In this document: one piece after another, positions 40,494-49,449 of the stretch
Position numbering within the stretch: the stretch's first letter is position 1
Layout of the letters: each line of letters begins with the position of its first letter
Assembly (NCBI RefSeq): GCF_036038375.1
Contig: NZ_CP107935.1
Location: forward strand, 5,890,001 to 5,954,000
Source of the DNA: Streptomyces sp. NBC_00414
GTDB taxonomy: Bacteria > Actinomycetota > Actinomycetes > Streptomycetales > Streptomycetaceae
Reading direction: 5' to 3'
Length of the DNA stretch: 64,000 nt
The notes under the pieces: generated by a model
What the model was told of the DNA's origin: nothing
Databases searched by the model: none
The model's input: only the letters and a program-made list of their open reading frames with translations
Position numbers and translations under genes: made by a program

Positions 40494-42365
40494 ATGCGGC
40501 CGCTCGAAGTCGATGAACCCACTGTCGTGGGGCCCTACCGGCTGCTCGGCCGGCTCGGCTCCGGCGGGATGGGCCGCGTCTATCTGGGCCGCAGCGCGGG
40601 CGGCCGTACGGTCGCGGTCAAGATCGTGCACCCGCACTTCGCGCTCGACGAGGAGTTCCGTGCCCGGTTCCGCCGCGAGGTGGAGGCGGCCCGGCGGGTG
40701 GGCGGCGCGTACACCGCCCCCGTCCTCGACGCGGACCCGGACGCCCGTATCCCGTGGGTCGCGACCGGCTACGCCGCCGGCCCCACGCTGACCGCCGCGG
40801 TCACCGACTCAGGCACCCTCGCGGACCATTCCGTACGGGTCCTGGGCGCCGGTCTCGCCGAGGCGCTGACCGCGGTGCACGCGCTGGGACTGGTCCACCG
40901 CGACGTCAAGCCGTCGAACGTGCTGCTGACCCTCGACGGACCCCTGCTCATCGACTTCGGCATCGCCCGCGCGACCGACGGCACGGCGTCCCTCACCGCG
41001 ACGGGCGTCTCCATCGGCTCGCCCGGCTACATGTCGCCCGAGCAGATCCTCGGCAAGGGCGTCACCGGCGCGGCCGACGTCTTCTCCCTGGGCGCGGTAC
41101 TGGCGTACGCGGCAACGGGAACGTCCCCGTTCCCCGGCGACTCCTCGGCCGCCCTGCTCTACAAGGTGGTCCACGAGGAGCCCGAACTGGGCTCGCTGTC
41201 CGGCGAGTTGCGGGAGCTGGTGGCCGGGTGCCTCGCCAAGGACCCGTCGGCCCGCCCGTCCCCGGCGGCCCTCGCGACCGCGCTGGCCCCCGACGGCACG
41301 GCACGGCTGGTGGCGGCGGGATGGCTGCCGGGCCCGCTGGTGGAACAGGTCAGCCGCAGCGCGGTACGGCTGCTGAACCTGGAGGTGGCGGACGGGGCGG
41401 CGGAGGCGGCGCCGTCGGGGGTGGTGGGCTTCAGCAGTCCTTCGGTGGGGGAGGGGACATCGTCCGGGGCATCGTCGGGCGGGGCTTCCGGGACGGCCGA
41501 GGCCGGTGACGCGACCGGAGCCGGTGGCGGATTCCCGCCCGTGACGGGGGTGTTCGGCCCACCGGACCCGTCGTACGCGTCCTACTCACCCCACTCGCCG
41601 TACGCGAACCACGGGTCCGGTGGACCGCACACCCCCCGCCCCGGCACCCCCACCCACGTACCGGAACCGAGGGACGCCGACGGTCCCCTCGCTCCCGCTC
41701 CCGCTCCCGCCCCTGCTCCGGACCCGGCTCCGGCCGCCGGCAAGGTGTCCGTCAGTGTGGCCGCGACCTCCGTGCCGGGTGCCGACGGCCGTGGCCGCAA
41801 GCTGAGTTGCACGGTCGCCCTCGCCGTGGCGGGAGCGCTGGCGGCGGTGACGTTCGGCTCGGTGTTCGTGTTCGACCTGATGCCGGGAACCGGAACCGAC
41901 TCGGACGACGGCAGCGACTCGGGGTCGGCTGGCCGGCCGCCCGCGACCAGCTCCGGACCCTCGGCCGGGAGCAGCGCCTCCCCCAGCCCCGGCCCCACCG
42001 GCGGTGAGGACAGCGCGGTGCCCGCGTCGTACCTCGGCACCTGGGAGGGCGACGGCTTCGCCCTCGACGGCAAGCTCCCCATGGGCACGTTCCGGGTCAC
42101 GGTCCACCAGGCCGAGAAGGGCGAGCGGCTCGGCACCTTCCGCCAGACCGACCTCATCGGCGGCACCTGCGACACCGACCTCTTCCTCAAGAAGGTCACG
42201 GCCGACCGGCTGATCGCCACGAGCGTGGCCAAGCCGTCCACCACGTCCGAGTGCACGACGGGCCGCCACGAGGTCCGCCTCGTCCCGGTGGACGACGACC
42301 TCCGCTACGAGACGGACAACGCGGAGGCGGGGGATCCGGTGGCGCGGATGTCGAAGGTCGGGTAG
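40494..42365 (+). CDS. Transmembrane Ser/Thr protein kinase (PknB-like)
   Basis: A 623 aa Hanks-type kinase. The Gly loop LGSGGMGRVYLG is at residues 21-32, the catalytic Lys at 43, HRDVKPSN with Asp137, DFG at 154-156 and the activation-loop end GSPGYMSPEQ. A Pro/Gly/Ala-rich linker leads to one transmembrane helix near residues 438-462 and an extracellular ~150-residue domain (YLGTWEGDGFALDGKLPMGTFRVTV ...), which probably senses a cell-wall or secreted signal. No PASTA repeats. ATG 40494 is used. It is convergent with the type VII ATPase gene; FHA domains of the latter could bind phosphorylated partners. Confidence 0.93.
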   Translation: MRPLEVDEPTVVGPYRLLGRLGSGGMGRVYLGRSAGGRTVAVKIVHPHFALDEEFRARFRREVEAARRVGGAYTAPVLDADPDARIPWVATGYAAGPTLTAAVTDSGTLADHSVRVLGAGLAEALTAVHALGLVHRDVKPSNVLLTLDGPLLIDFGIARATDGTASLTATGVSIGSPGYMSPEQILGKGVTGAADVFSLGAVLAYAATGTSPFPGDSSAALLYKVVHEEPELGSLSGELRELVAGCLAKDPSARPSPAALATALAPDGTARLVAAGWLPGPLVEQVSRSAVRLLNLEVADGAAEAAPSGVVGFSSPSVGEGTSSGASSGGASGTAEAGDATGAGGGFPPVTGVFGPPDPSYASYSPHSPYANHGSGGPHTPRPGTPTHVPEPRDADGPLAPAPAPAPAPDPAPAAGKVSVSVAATSVPGADGRGRKLSCTVALAVAGALAAVTFGSVFVFDLMPGTGTDSDDGSDSGSAGRPPATSSGPSAGSSASPSPGPTGGEDSAVPASYLGTWEGDGFALDGKLPMGTFRVTVHQAEKGERLGTFRQTDLIGGTCDTDLFLKKVTADRLIATSVAKPSTTSECTTGRHEVRLVPVDDDLRYETDNAEAGDPVARMSKVG

Positions 42366-42370
42366 CGGCG

Positions 42371-42438
42371 ACCGGAAACGGCCGTGGGCCGGAGGGGTGT
42401 CACGCACGGCACCCCTCCGGCCCACGGCCGTTTCCGGT
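42371..42438. terminator. Very long perfect hairpin, 29-bp stem
   Basis: Bases 42371-42399 and 42410-42438 are perfectly complementary over 29 bp with a 10-base loop. The hairpin lies five bases from both stop codons of the convergent kinase and ATPase genes, so it should end both transcripts. Its length and perfection exceed normal terminators. Confidence 0.95.
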
Positions 42439-42442
42439 TCGA

Positions 42443-45400
42443 CTACAGCGGCACGGTGACCGTGATCGTCTCGCCGTTCCCCAGGTGCAGCATGCCCTTG
42501 CCGGGGGTGACCGGGCCGCCGACCATGCTGCGGGTCGTACGGATGCCGATCAGCTCACCGGCACCGGAGTCCTGCGGGGAGAGCAGCAGGCCGCGGCGGC
42601 CCTTCTTGGCCTCGACCTGCCAGCCGGAGAAGCCGCTGCACACCTCCTCCTCGTCGCCGCCGATCACCAGCGCGAGCCCGCGGTCGGCGCCGCGCTGGAC
42701 GAGCCGCTTCAGCTCGCGCTCGCAGTCCGCGTCCTCCAGGACCTCGCCGTCGTCGACGATGACCACGACGGGCTCCTCCGGGCTCGCCGACTCGATCGCC
42801 TCGTTGAAGTCGTCGCTCTCGATGTCGTCCTCGGTGAAGACCTTCAACACGCCGTCCTGGCCGTCGAGTTCGCGCAACGGTGACGGGCGCGGGGCGGCGA
42901 TGACGAGGCGTACGCCCTGCAGGAGGTACGAGCGGGCGAGGTTCAGCAGTGCCGTGCTGCGGCCGGACTTCGCCGGGCCCGCGACGACGAACGTGGGCAC
43001 GCCCTGGGAGAGGTCAGGACCGAAGGCCATGATGTCGTCGCCGCCGATACCCGCCAGCCCCCACAGCTTCGCCTGGGCGATTGCCGGGTCCCGCATCTCC
43101 CAGGCTTCCGGGAAACCGATCCGGGAGGGCAGCGAGTCCACCCTGAACGGCCGTCGCGCCCGCGGTACTTCGGCGTCGCGGGCGGCAGCCGCCTCGCCGA
43201 TCGTGGCGAGCGCGGCGGCCTGTCCCTGCCCGCTCACATCGTCGGAGAGCAGCGCGAACTGCGTCTCGACGGCCGACTCGTTCTTGAAGCCGCGGCCGGG
43301 CGGGATCTCCTCCGGCACCTTGCGCGCGTTGATGCCGAGCATCGTGAAGTCCGAACGGTCGGCGAGCCGCAGACCGTACTTCTCCTCGGTGAGCGAGGCC
43401 ATCCTGCCGAGCAGCACCTGCCGGTCACCGGTGACGACGAGGTGGATGCCGACGCTCGCGCCCTCGCGCATCATCGTCTGCAACTCGTCCGTCAGCTCAC
43501 CGTGGTTGTACTCGCCGAGCGTCGGCAGCCAGCCCTCCCACCGGTCCAGCAGGACGACGACGTGCGGCAGCCGCTCCTCCTCGGTGACGGAGGCCCGCTG
43601 CTCACCGATGTCGGCGAACCCCTTGTCGGAGAGCAGGTCCTGACGCCGGGTCAGCTCACCCTTGAGCCGGGTGACGAGCCGTACGGCCCGTTCCGTCTGG
43701 TTACGTGCGACGACGGCCCCGCAGTGCGGCAGCCGCGTCAGGGCGTTGAGGGCGCCGTTGCCGCAGTCGATGCCGTAGAGGTGCACGTCCGCCGAGGAGT
43801 GCGTACGGGCGATCGAGCCGGCCAGGGTCCGCAGGATCTGCGAACGGCCGCTGCGAGGCGCACCGCCCACGATGAGATGCCCGAAGGAGGAGAAGTCGAC
43901 GACGACCGGACGGCGGGCCTGGTCGGCGGGAATGTCCTCGACGCCGTACGGGGCCGGGGGCAGCCTGCCCGGCGCGAGCGCGGCAGCCGCCGGCACCTCG
44001 ACCTCGTCGAGCAGCAGCGTCTCGGAGAGCGCGGGCAGCCAGGGACTGTGCTGGGCGGGGATCCCGATCGCGCTGTTGGCCTCCCGGACGGCGTCGACGA
44101 GCACCTTGAGGTCGGTGATCTCCTCTTCCTCCCGTGCCTCGACCTTGGGCTTGACCAGGGCGGCCCGCCCCAGGTCGGCCCACTCCAGGGGGCCGGCCCA
44201 GGGTGCGAGGAGCCGCGGATCGGCGGCGCCGGGCCGCCGGCCGCCGACGCGTCCCGACTGGAACGGTACGAGCGAGGCGTGCCCGAGCCGGACGTACGCG
44301 CGGCCGGGCGTGTTCTTGGAGATGTGCCCGGCCTCGGGGGAGTCGATGACATCGCTCGACTCGCCGCCGTCCGTCACGCGCAGAGCGATACGGAGGTTGG
44401 TGTTGGCCCGGATCTCGGGGGAGACGACGCCGGAGGGCCGCTGGGTGGCGAGCAGGAGATGGATGCCGAGCGAACGGCCCCGCTGGGCGATGTTGACGAG
44501 CCCCGTCACGAAGTCGGGCAGGTCGCGCACCATCGAGGCGAACTCGTCGATGACGATGAGGAGTCGGGGCAGCGGCCGGTTGGAGGGCTCGCGGCGTACG
44601 AGATCCTGGTAGTCCTCGATGTCCTTGGCGTCGGCGGCGGCCAGGATGTGTTCGCGCCGGTGCAGTTCGGCGCCGAGGGATTCCAGGGCCCGCTCGACGA
44701 GGTGGGCGTCGAGGTCGGTCACCATGCCGACGGTGTGCGGCAGGTTGACACAGTCCTTGAAGGCGGCGCCGCCCTTGTAGTCGACCAGCACGAACGTCAT
44801 GTTCTCCGGCGTGTTGGCCACGGCGAGGGCCGCCACGATGGTCTGCAGCAGCTCCGACTTACCGGAACCGGTCGTACCGGCGATCAGACCGTGCGGCCCG
44901 TCCCGCCGGATGTCGATGCCGAAGGGCCCGTCGTACGACTCTCCGACGACGGCCATCGTCGACTGCCCGCCCATCCGCCAGCGCGCGGCCACCGCGTCGC
45001 TCGTCGGCGGCTCGAGCTGCAGCACGTCGAGCAGGCGGCTGGAGCCGGGCAGCGCCGAGTCCTCCGTCTCTCCGCTGATGTCCCGGATGGGAGAGAGCGC
45101 ACGGGACAGGCGCGCGCACCAGGCCGACGACACGAAGTCGGGCCGTACGTTCTTGACCCGGGCGGTACCCGTCTGCTCGACGCGCAGCCGCAGTTCGAGC
45201 GGCTTCTCCTCGCCCTCCTGCCGGTCGTCGGCCTCGGCGGTGTGCCAGGCCTGGAAGGAGGGGAAGCCGTTGGAGCCGGCCTGGTAGCCGACGCCGGGAC
45301 CGGGTGGCGTGGCCCCGGTGGCGGAGCCGGCCTGCGGCTTCTCCCGCTCCCTGGGCCTGGGCTCGGCGATGACGACGGCCTGGCACTCGCCGGGCAGGAA

Positions 45401-47098
45401 CCGCTCCTCCGCGTCCAGGCAGATCGCGTACATGCTGACGGCGGGGCCCTCCCGCAGCAGTCGTACGACGCCGGGCATGGACCGCAGACGGCGGGAGCCG
45501 TCCCAGACGACGACGATGTCCGGGTCGGTGAAGTGCGTCTGGCGGCCGTTTTCCTTGGACGCCTTCTGGCGGGCGTCGAGGAGCTGGGTCAGCTCGCCGA
45601 TGCGGGCGCCGACGGTCTCGGCGTCCGTACCGATCAAAACGTTGGTGTCCTGGGCTCCGGAGGGCCGGGAGTGCGGCAGCCACCGCACCCAGTCCCAGGT
45701 CTGCCGGGCGCCGTTCTCGGTGAGGACGTAGAACTGGACGTCGAGCGGACTGTGCAGCACCGCGGCCTGCGCCACGACCCACCGCCCGATCGCCTGCGCC
45801 GAGTCGCCGGGTCCCGCGATGCCGACGACCCCGCGTTCGCGCAGCGGTACGGCGACGGGGGCGTCCTCGATCTTCCAGGTGACCTCGCGCTTGTGGTCGT
45901 CCTGCTCGGGGTCGTCGAGCACGACCTCGGAGGGCAGCTGTCCCGTGCCGACCCTGATGACCAGGTGGTCGGCGTCGGTCCGCCGCCGCTCCCACAGGCG
46001 TGTACGGGGCCCGGTGCTCATCGAGAGCACGGCGGCCGGGTCGGGCACGGCCTGCCGCCGGTCGAGGCGCTCGTCGACGAGGGCCTCCTGCGCGTCCTTC
46101 TCGATCCGCTCCTTGTGCTCCTTGTACTCCTTGACCTGCTTGGCATGGGACTTGCGCCCGTGCTTCTTGTCCATGAAGTAGTTGCCGAACAGGATGATCG
46201 GGCTCAGCAACGCCATGATCAGGTAGTACCAGCGCCCGAAGATCATCACGGCGACGACGGCACCGACGAGCGGGGTCAGCGCCATCAGCCAGGGCAGCGG
46301 CCGGGCCTCGAAGTCCCGTGGCTTCGCGGGCAGCTTGAACCGGGTCTGCCGCTCGGGGGGCTGGAGCCGGGGCGGCCGGTTGTAGTCGAGGCCGGTGCCG
46401 TCCTCGGACCACTTCAGCGCGGCGTTCGGCGGGGAGTAGCGGTCGAGTTCGAAGAGGGTGTTGCCGACGGCGATCTGGGCGCCGAGCGGCCAGTCGGTCC
46501 TCTCCTTCCCCTCCTTCTCCTCGAGGGGCTCGCCGTCGAGGGTGACGGCTGCCTTGTCCTTGCCGTCCCCCCGGTCCCCGTGCAGGGCGACCTGACACGT
46601 TCCGTCCGTTGCAACTGACAACGTCAGCGCACGCGCGGCCAGCTCGGGGTCGTCGACGCGGATGTAGGAGGCGGGGCCGCTGCCGATGTCGTAGCGCCCG
46701 ATGCCGAGCCGGTGCACGGAGCCCGTGGCGGGTCCGCTCGCCACGCGCAGCTCGACGAGCCCGGTCGGTTCGCCGGGCAGGCAGCCGGCGGGGTCGTACA
46801 GACTGACGACGGCGCCCTCGCGCAGCGCGGAGGTCCCGACGGTGGATCCCGGGTCGACGGGATGGCCGTCGACGTAGGCGACCGGGCCGCTCGCGCCGCC
46901 GGGCTGCTGCCCGTGCGGTCCGTGCGGTCCGTGCGGCCCATGGCTCCCGATGGGGATGATCTGGGCCCCGCCGCTGTGGCCGACGTGTGCGGCCAGCTCC
47001 TTCGCTATGTCCCCCATGGAGGACTCAGGATCCGCGTCGAGCACCACGTCGGCGCTGGCGCCGCCGAGCGGATCGACGACGGTCAGAGTCAGGCGCAC
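42443..47098 (-). CDS. eccC: Type VII secretion FHA-FtsK/SpoIIIE ATPase (EccC/EssC type)
   Basis: A 1551 aa motor ATPase of WXG100 secretion. GTG 47098 follows GGGAGGA. Order: a ubiquitin-like/FHA N-terminus (MRLTLTVVDPLGG, then LGIGRYDIGSGPASYIRVDDPEL), two membrane helices near residues 260-310 (WLMALTPLVGAVVAVMIFG ...), and three FtsK/SpoIIIE domains. Domain 1 has a full Walker A, GTTGSGKSE near residue 740, and Walker B LLIVIDEF near 848. Domains 2 and 3 have GAPRSGRSQ (~1083) and GPAKSGRST (~1379), where the P-loop lysine is arginine. The N-terminal FHA layout is nearer to Firmicutes EssC than to mycobacterial EccC. It is divergent from a WXG100 gene. No other ESX membrane component gene is in the window. 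Confidence 0.93.
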   Translation of the reverse strand: MRLTLTVVDPLGGASADVVLDADPESSMGDIAKELAAHVGHSGGAQIIPIGSHGPHGPHGPHGQQPGGASGPVAYVDGHPVDPGSTVGTSALREGAVVSLYDPAGCLPGEPTGLVELRVASGPATGSVHRLGIGRYDIGSGPASYIRVDDPELAARALTLSVATDGTCQVALHGDRGDGKDKAAVTLDGEPLEEKEGKERTDWPLGAQIAVGNTLFELDRYSPPNAALKWSEDGTGLDYNRPPRLQPPERQTRFKLPAKPRDFEARPLPWLMALTPLVGAVVAVMIFGRWYYLIMALLSPIILFGNYFMDKKHGRKSHAKQVKEYKEHKERIEKDAQEALVDERLDRRQAVPDPAAVLSMSTGPRTRLWERRRTDADHLVIRVGTGQLPSEVVLDDPEQDDHKREVTWKIEDAPVAVPLRERGVVGIAGPGDSAQAIGRWVVAQAAVLHSPLDVQFYVLTENGARQTWDWVRWLPHSRPSGAQDTNVLIGTDAETVGARIGELTQLLDARQKASKENGRQTHFTDPDIVVVWDGSRRLRSMPGVVRLLREGPAVSMYAICLDAEERFLPGECQAVVIAEPRPREREKPQAGSATGATPPGPGVGYQAGSNGFPSFQAWHTAEADDRQEGEEKPLELRLRVEQTGTARVKNVRPDFVSSAWCARLSRALSPIRDISGETEDSALPGSSRLLDVLQLEPPTSDAVAARWRMGGQSTMAVVGESYDGPFGIDIRRDGPHGLIAGTTGSGKSELLQTIVAALAVANTPENMTFVLVDYKGGAAFKDCVNLPHTVGMVTDLDAHLVERALESLGAELHRREHILAAADAKDIEDYQDLVRREPSNRPLPRLLIVIDEFASMVRDLPDFVTGLVNIAQRGRSLGIHLLLATQRPSGVVSPEIRANTNLRIALRVTDGGESSDVIDSPEAGHISKNTPGRAYVRLGHASLVPFQSGRVGGRRPGAADPRLLAPWAGPLEWADLGRAALVKPKVEAREEEEITDLKVLVDAVREANSAIGIPAQHSPWLPALSETLLLDEVEVPAAAALAPGRLPPAPYGVEDIPADQARRPVVVDFSSFGHLIVGGAPRSGRSQILRTLAGSIARTHSSADVHLYGIDCGNGALNALTRLPHCGAVVARNQTERAVRLVTRLKGELTRRQDLLSDKGFADIGEQRASVTEEERLPHVVVLLDRWEGWLPTLGEYNHGELTDELQTMMREGASVGIHLVVTGDRQVLLGRMASLTEEKYGLRLADRSDFTMLGINARKVPEEIPPGRGFKNESAVETQFALLSDDVSGQGQAAALATIGEAAAARDAEVPRARRPFRVDSLPSRIGFPEAWEMRDPAIAQAKLWGLAGIGGDDIMAFGPDLSQGVPTFVVAGPAKSGRSTALLNLARSYLLQGVRLVIAAPRPSPLRELDGQDGVLKVFTEDDIESDDFNEAIESASPEEPVVVIVDDGEVLEDADCERELKRLVQRGADRGLALVIGGDEEEVCSGFSGWQVEAKKGRRGLLLSPQDSGAGELIGIRTTRSMVGGPVTPGKGMLHLGNGETITVTVPL

Positions 47099-47150
47099 GA
47101 TCGTCCTCCCGTATACCCCTGCTGCCAGCTCAGGGCTGCCGAATACCGCC

Positions 47151-47252
47151 CCGTGTACTGACCCGTGTACTGACCGGAGACGATATCCGCTCCACCCTTC
47201 CCACAGGCAACGGCGTATGTGCCGGTTCCCTGAAGGCTCTTGAAGGAACCGG
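47151..47252. promoter_or_regulatory. Divergent eccC/WXG100 promoter region with repeats
   Basis: The 272-base gap between eccC and the WXG100 gene holds a tandem 12-bp repeat (CCGTGTACTGAC at 47151-47162 and 47163-47174) and an inverted repeat CCGGTTCC (47222-47229) / GGAACCGG (47245-47252). Either could be a regulator site. No clear -35/-10 was assigned. Confidence 0.55.
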
Positions 47253-47370
47253 GGTGTGCTGCTGCAAGCGTCCTGCGTAAGCTGCATGCTCAGCGGACGA
47301 TCGCATCATCCGCAACGGGAGCCACGGGGGTTGGCCCTGCGGCAAGTCGAGTTGTTTCGGAGGACGCCAC

Positions 47371-47676
47371 ATGGCCGGCGGCAAAGATGCAGATATCACA
47401 TATGACGAGATGCACAAGGCGGCTACCAAGCTGACCGACGCCAAGGACAAGATCGACGAGAAGCTCGACGCCCTTGAGCGCTACATCCAGGGCCTCGTCA
47501 AGGACGGCTACACCACCCGAAAGGGTTCGCAGGCCTTCGAGGACTCCTTCACGGAGTTCAAGAAGGGCGCGAAGGACACGATCGACGGCCTGACGGGCAT
47601 GTCCAAGTTCCTCACGAGCGCTGCGAAGGCGTACGAGGACCTGGACAATGAGCTGGCTAAGGGTGTCAAGGGCTGA
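47371..47676 (+). CDS. WXG100 family protein, EsxA-like
   Basis: A 101 aa helical-hairpin protein of WXG100 size: ADITYDEMHKAATKLTDAKDKI, a turn around YTTRKGSQAF, then a second helix ending SAAKAYEDLDNELAKGVKG. The W-x-G turn is lost, but the C-terminal secretion signal Y-x3-D/E is present as YEDLD. It is probably an exported substrate or structural partner of the ATPase next door. ATG 47371 follows TCGGAGGAC. Confidence 0.87.
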   Translation: MAGGKDADITYDEMHKAATKLTDAKDKIDEKLDALERYIQGLVKDGYTTRKGSQAFEDSFTEFKKGAKDTIDGLTGMSKFLTSAAKAYEDLDNELAKGVKG

Positions 47677-47732
47677 GGCTGCTCTTTTGGGTGGTTGCGG
47701 CTGCTTCCCGGCGGCCGGTTCGCCGGTGCGGT

Positions 47733-47770
47733 GCGGTGCGGTGGGGGGCTTCTCGCCTCCACCGCACCGC
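47733..47770. terminator. Hairpin terminator, 12-bp stem
   Basis: GCGGTGCGGTGG (47733-47744) and CCACCGCACCGC (47759-47770) form a perfect stem with a 14-base loop, between the convergent WXG100 gene and the gene at 47775. It overlaps nothing coding on the left and abuts the right-hand stop codon. Confidence 0.85.
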
Positions 47771-47774
47771 GCGG

Positions 47775-48374
47775 TCAAGCAGGCGGTGACCCCTCCGGGG
47801 CTGCCGTCAGCCACAGGCTCCGCGCGAAGACGTCCACCTCATCGAGGTGGGCCGCCAGCCACCCGGGATCATCGGCCACAGTACGCACTGACAGGTCGAC
47901 CCCGAACTCCTCGGAACGCCAGGCGAAGTTGAGTGACATCATCAGCGCTCCCTCGCGGGAGCCCCAGTACCTGAGGGAGCGGAGACCGTCTCCCAAGCGC
48001 TCGGTGGTGAACATGTCCACTTCTGTCGGGCGCACCGGGCTGTCCCGGTCTGCCTGCACCGCCTCGCGAAGTTGTGTCACACGATCACCCTCGGCGGGAA
48101 CCGTGAGGGCGTAGAAGGCCAGTGGGACGCGGCGCGGGTCCTTTGCGTAGAGGAAGACCTGGTGTGCGGGGACCCGGCCGGGAATTCCCTCTGCCAGCAT
48201 GTCCAGCCGCTTTGCCAGCGCGCGGATCTCGCGCCGTTTGGGCCTTTTCTCGCGCAACCGCCAGAGCATGTCCGCGTTCTTCTGCGCCCAGTCCTGACGT
48301 TCGTCGACGCTGTCCCATTTCAGTGGCATGAGGAGCCACTCCGTGGGGTCCGAATCGGTCTCAAGGAAGATCAC
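47775..48374 (-). CDS. Hypothetical protein of type VII module 1
   Basis: A 199 aa cytoplasmic-looking protein with no signal or membrane helix. It starts MIFLETDSDPTEWLLMPLKW, has a charged helical stretch (RLREKRPKRREIRALAKRLDML) and ends in strands and a helix (SLNFAWRSEEFGVDLSVRTVADD ... DEVDVFARSLWLTA). That last pattern resembles the C-termini of the 48371, 55009 and 63181 products, so it may share their fold. The GTG start overlaps the previous stop (GTGA), so it is coupled to the 213 aa gene. Function unknown. Confidence 0.75.
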   Translation of the reverse strand: MIFLETDSDPTEWLLMPLKWDSVDERQDWAQKNADMLWRLREKRPKRREIRALAKRLDMLAEGIPGRVPAHQVFLYAKDPRRVPLAFYALTVPAEGDRVTQLREAVQADRDSPVRPTEVDMFTTERLGDGLRSLRYWGSREGALMMSLNFAWRSEEFGVDLSVRTVADDPGWLAAHLDEVDVFARSLWLTAAPEGSPPA

Positions 48375-49012
48375 GAATAGCTCCAGCGGAACGTGGTCAT
48401 CACGGCATCAAAGAGTTCGACGAGGACTTCGGCGAACTCGCTGTGGGGGTCGCCGTCGGCGATGGTGCTGAAGCAGATCGTCACCCATTGCGCGACGGGG
48501 GATTTCGGGACCGGAAGCACATAGTCGATGCGCCGGGAGGCGTACTCCACCTCCCGCTCCGGGTCGGCGGCCACGGTCTTGTCTCCACGGACGCCGTCAG
48601 CCCCGTCGATCGAAACCGGCTCACTGCCCGCTCCGTCCGCGAGTAGATGCGCGACGACCTGGCCGCTGCCGGTTCTCGCGCCCGGGCCGGTGAGCGCCTC
48701 GGAGACGACGATCGAGGCGGGGATGAGAGTGCCGTGGATCCGCTCCACTGGCAGGTAGAGCGTGAGTCCGTCCGCCTTGCGGGCTTGTTGAGCAGCTTTG
48801 TTGAGCCGCTTCATCAGTTCCAGACGCGCCTTGATGACGTCGTCTCTCGGGATGTCCTCGGAGAGCTGAGCCACGCCCCGATCGACGATGCGTTTGACGG
48901 CCTCGTCCGTGCCCTCCCGTAGAGGGATCATGTCCCAGCCCGGCGGCGGGACCAGCCGGTAGCCGAGGGGCATCGTGGCCGGGGTGCTTACGTCGTCGGA
49001 GACCTCAGGCAT
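48371..49012 (-). CDS. Effector-partner family protein (PsbP/Mog1-like pattern), module 1
   Basis: A 213 aa protein: YRLVPPPGWDMIPLREGTDEAVKRIVDRGVAQ, a helix, an edge region, and a C-terminus reading AQWVTICFSTIADGDPHSEFAEVLVELFDAVMTTFRWS. The pattern 'LVPPPGW ... CFST ... FDAVMTTFRW' recurs in the products at 63181 (VPESWWEF ... FDIFDAITSTFRF) and, more distantly, 55009. This resembles the PsbP/Mog1/LpqN fold, an inference from pattern only. ATG 49012 follows AGAGG; it overlaps the 130 aa gene by eight bases. It sits two genes after an effector-like gene, so it could be a chaperone or immunity-type partner. Confidence 0.75.
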   Translation of the reverse strand: MPEVSDDVSTPATMPLGYRLVPPPGWDMIPLREGTDEAVKRIVDRGVAQLSEDIPRDDVIKARLELMKRLNKAAQQARKADGLTLYLPVERIHGTLIPASIVVSEALTGPGARTGSGQVVAHLLADGAGSEPVSIDGADGVRGDKTVAADPEREVEYASRRIDYVLPVPKSPVAQWVTICFSTIADGDPHSEFAEVLVELFDAVMTTFRWSYS

Positions 49013-49397
49013 GCCGGAACCTCTCAACGGCAGCTGAGCCGACCACTAGCAGTGGGGTGACGAGCGCACCGATGACACCCGGCCAGAACCCTGTCACCAG
49101 CGCGGGCAGCAGGAGCGTGCAGGAGACAAGGAGTGCGTGGGTGAGGCCTACTGGTCGCCGACTGTGCCAGGGGTGACGAACAAAGATCCAGAAGATTCCG
49201 AGGATGCCTGCGGACACCACCGCTCGCTCCGTCCAGGTCCAGACGGGGACGAACGAACGCGGGGTCACGATGGCCAGTAGGAAGTACACGATGATGAACA
49301 CGGCTGGAACGATGACGCACAGCCGCGCCGCTGCCACGACTCCGCCGCCTAGGCGGGTCACCACCGCAGAGGTGGCCAGTGACTGGTTGGAAGACAT
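49005..49397 (-). CDS. Small membrane protein of type VII module 1
   Basis: A 130 aa protein with four hydrophobic helices (VCVIVPAVFIIVYFLLAIV-like first pair, AVVSAGILGIFWIFV, LTHALLVSCTLLLPALVTGFWPGVIGALVTPLLVV). ATG 49397 follows GAGAG. It lies between the effector gene and the 213 aa partner gene and overlaps the latter, so it is part of the same transcript. It could be an immunity or channel-associated protein; nothing in the sequence decides. Confidence 0.72.
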   Translation of the reverse strand: MSSNQSLATSAVVTRLGGGVVAAARLCVIVPAVFIIVYFLLAIVTPRSFVPVWTWTERAVVSAGILGIFWIFVRHPWHSRRPVGLTHALLVSCTLLLPALVTGFWPGVIGALVTPLLVVGSAAVERFRHA

Positions 49398-49449
49398 CAA
49401 CTCTCGACCTTCGCTCGGGCGTCCTGTTCGCTTATTGGTGCGTGTTGAC

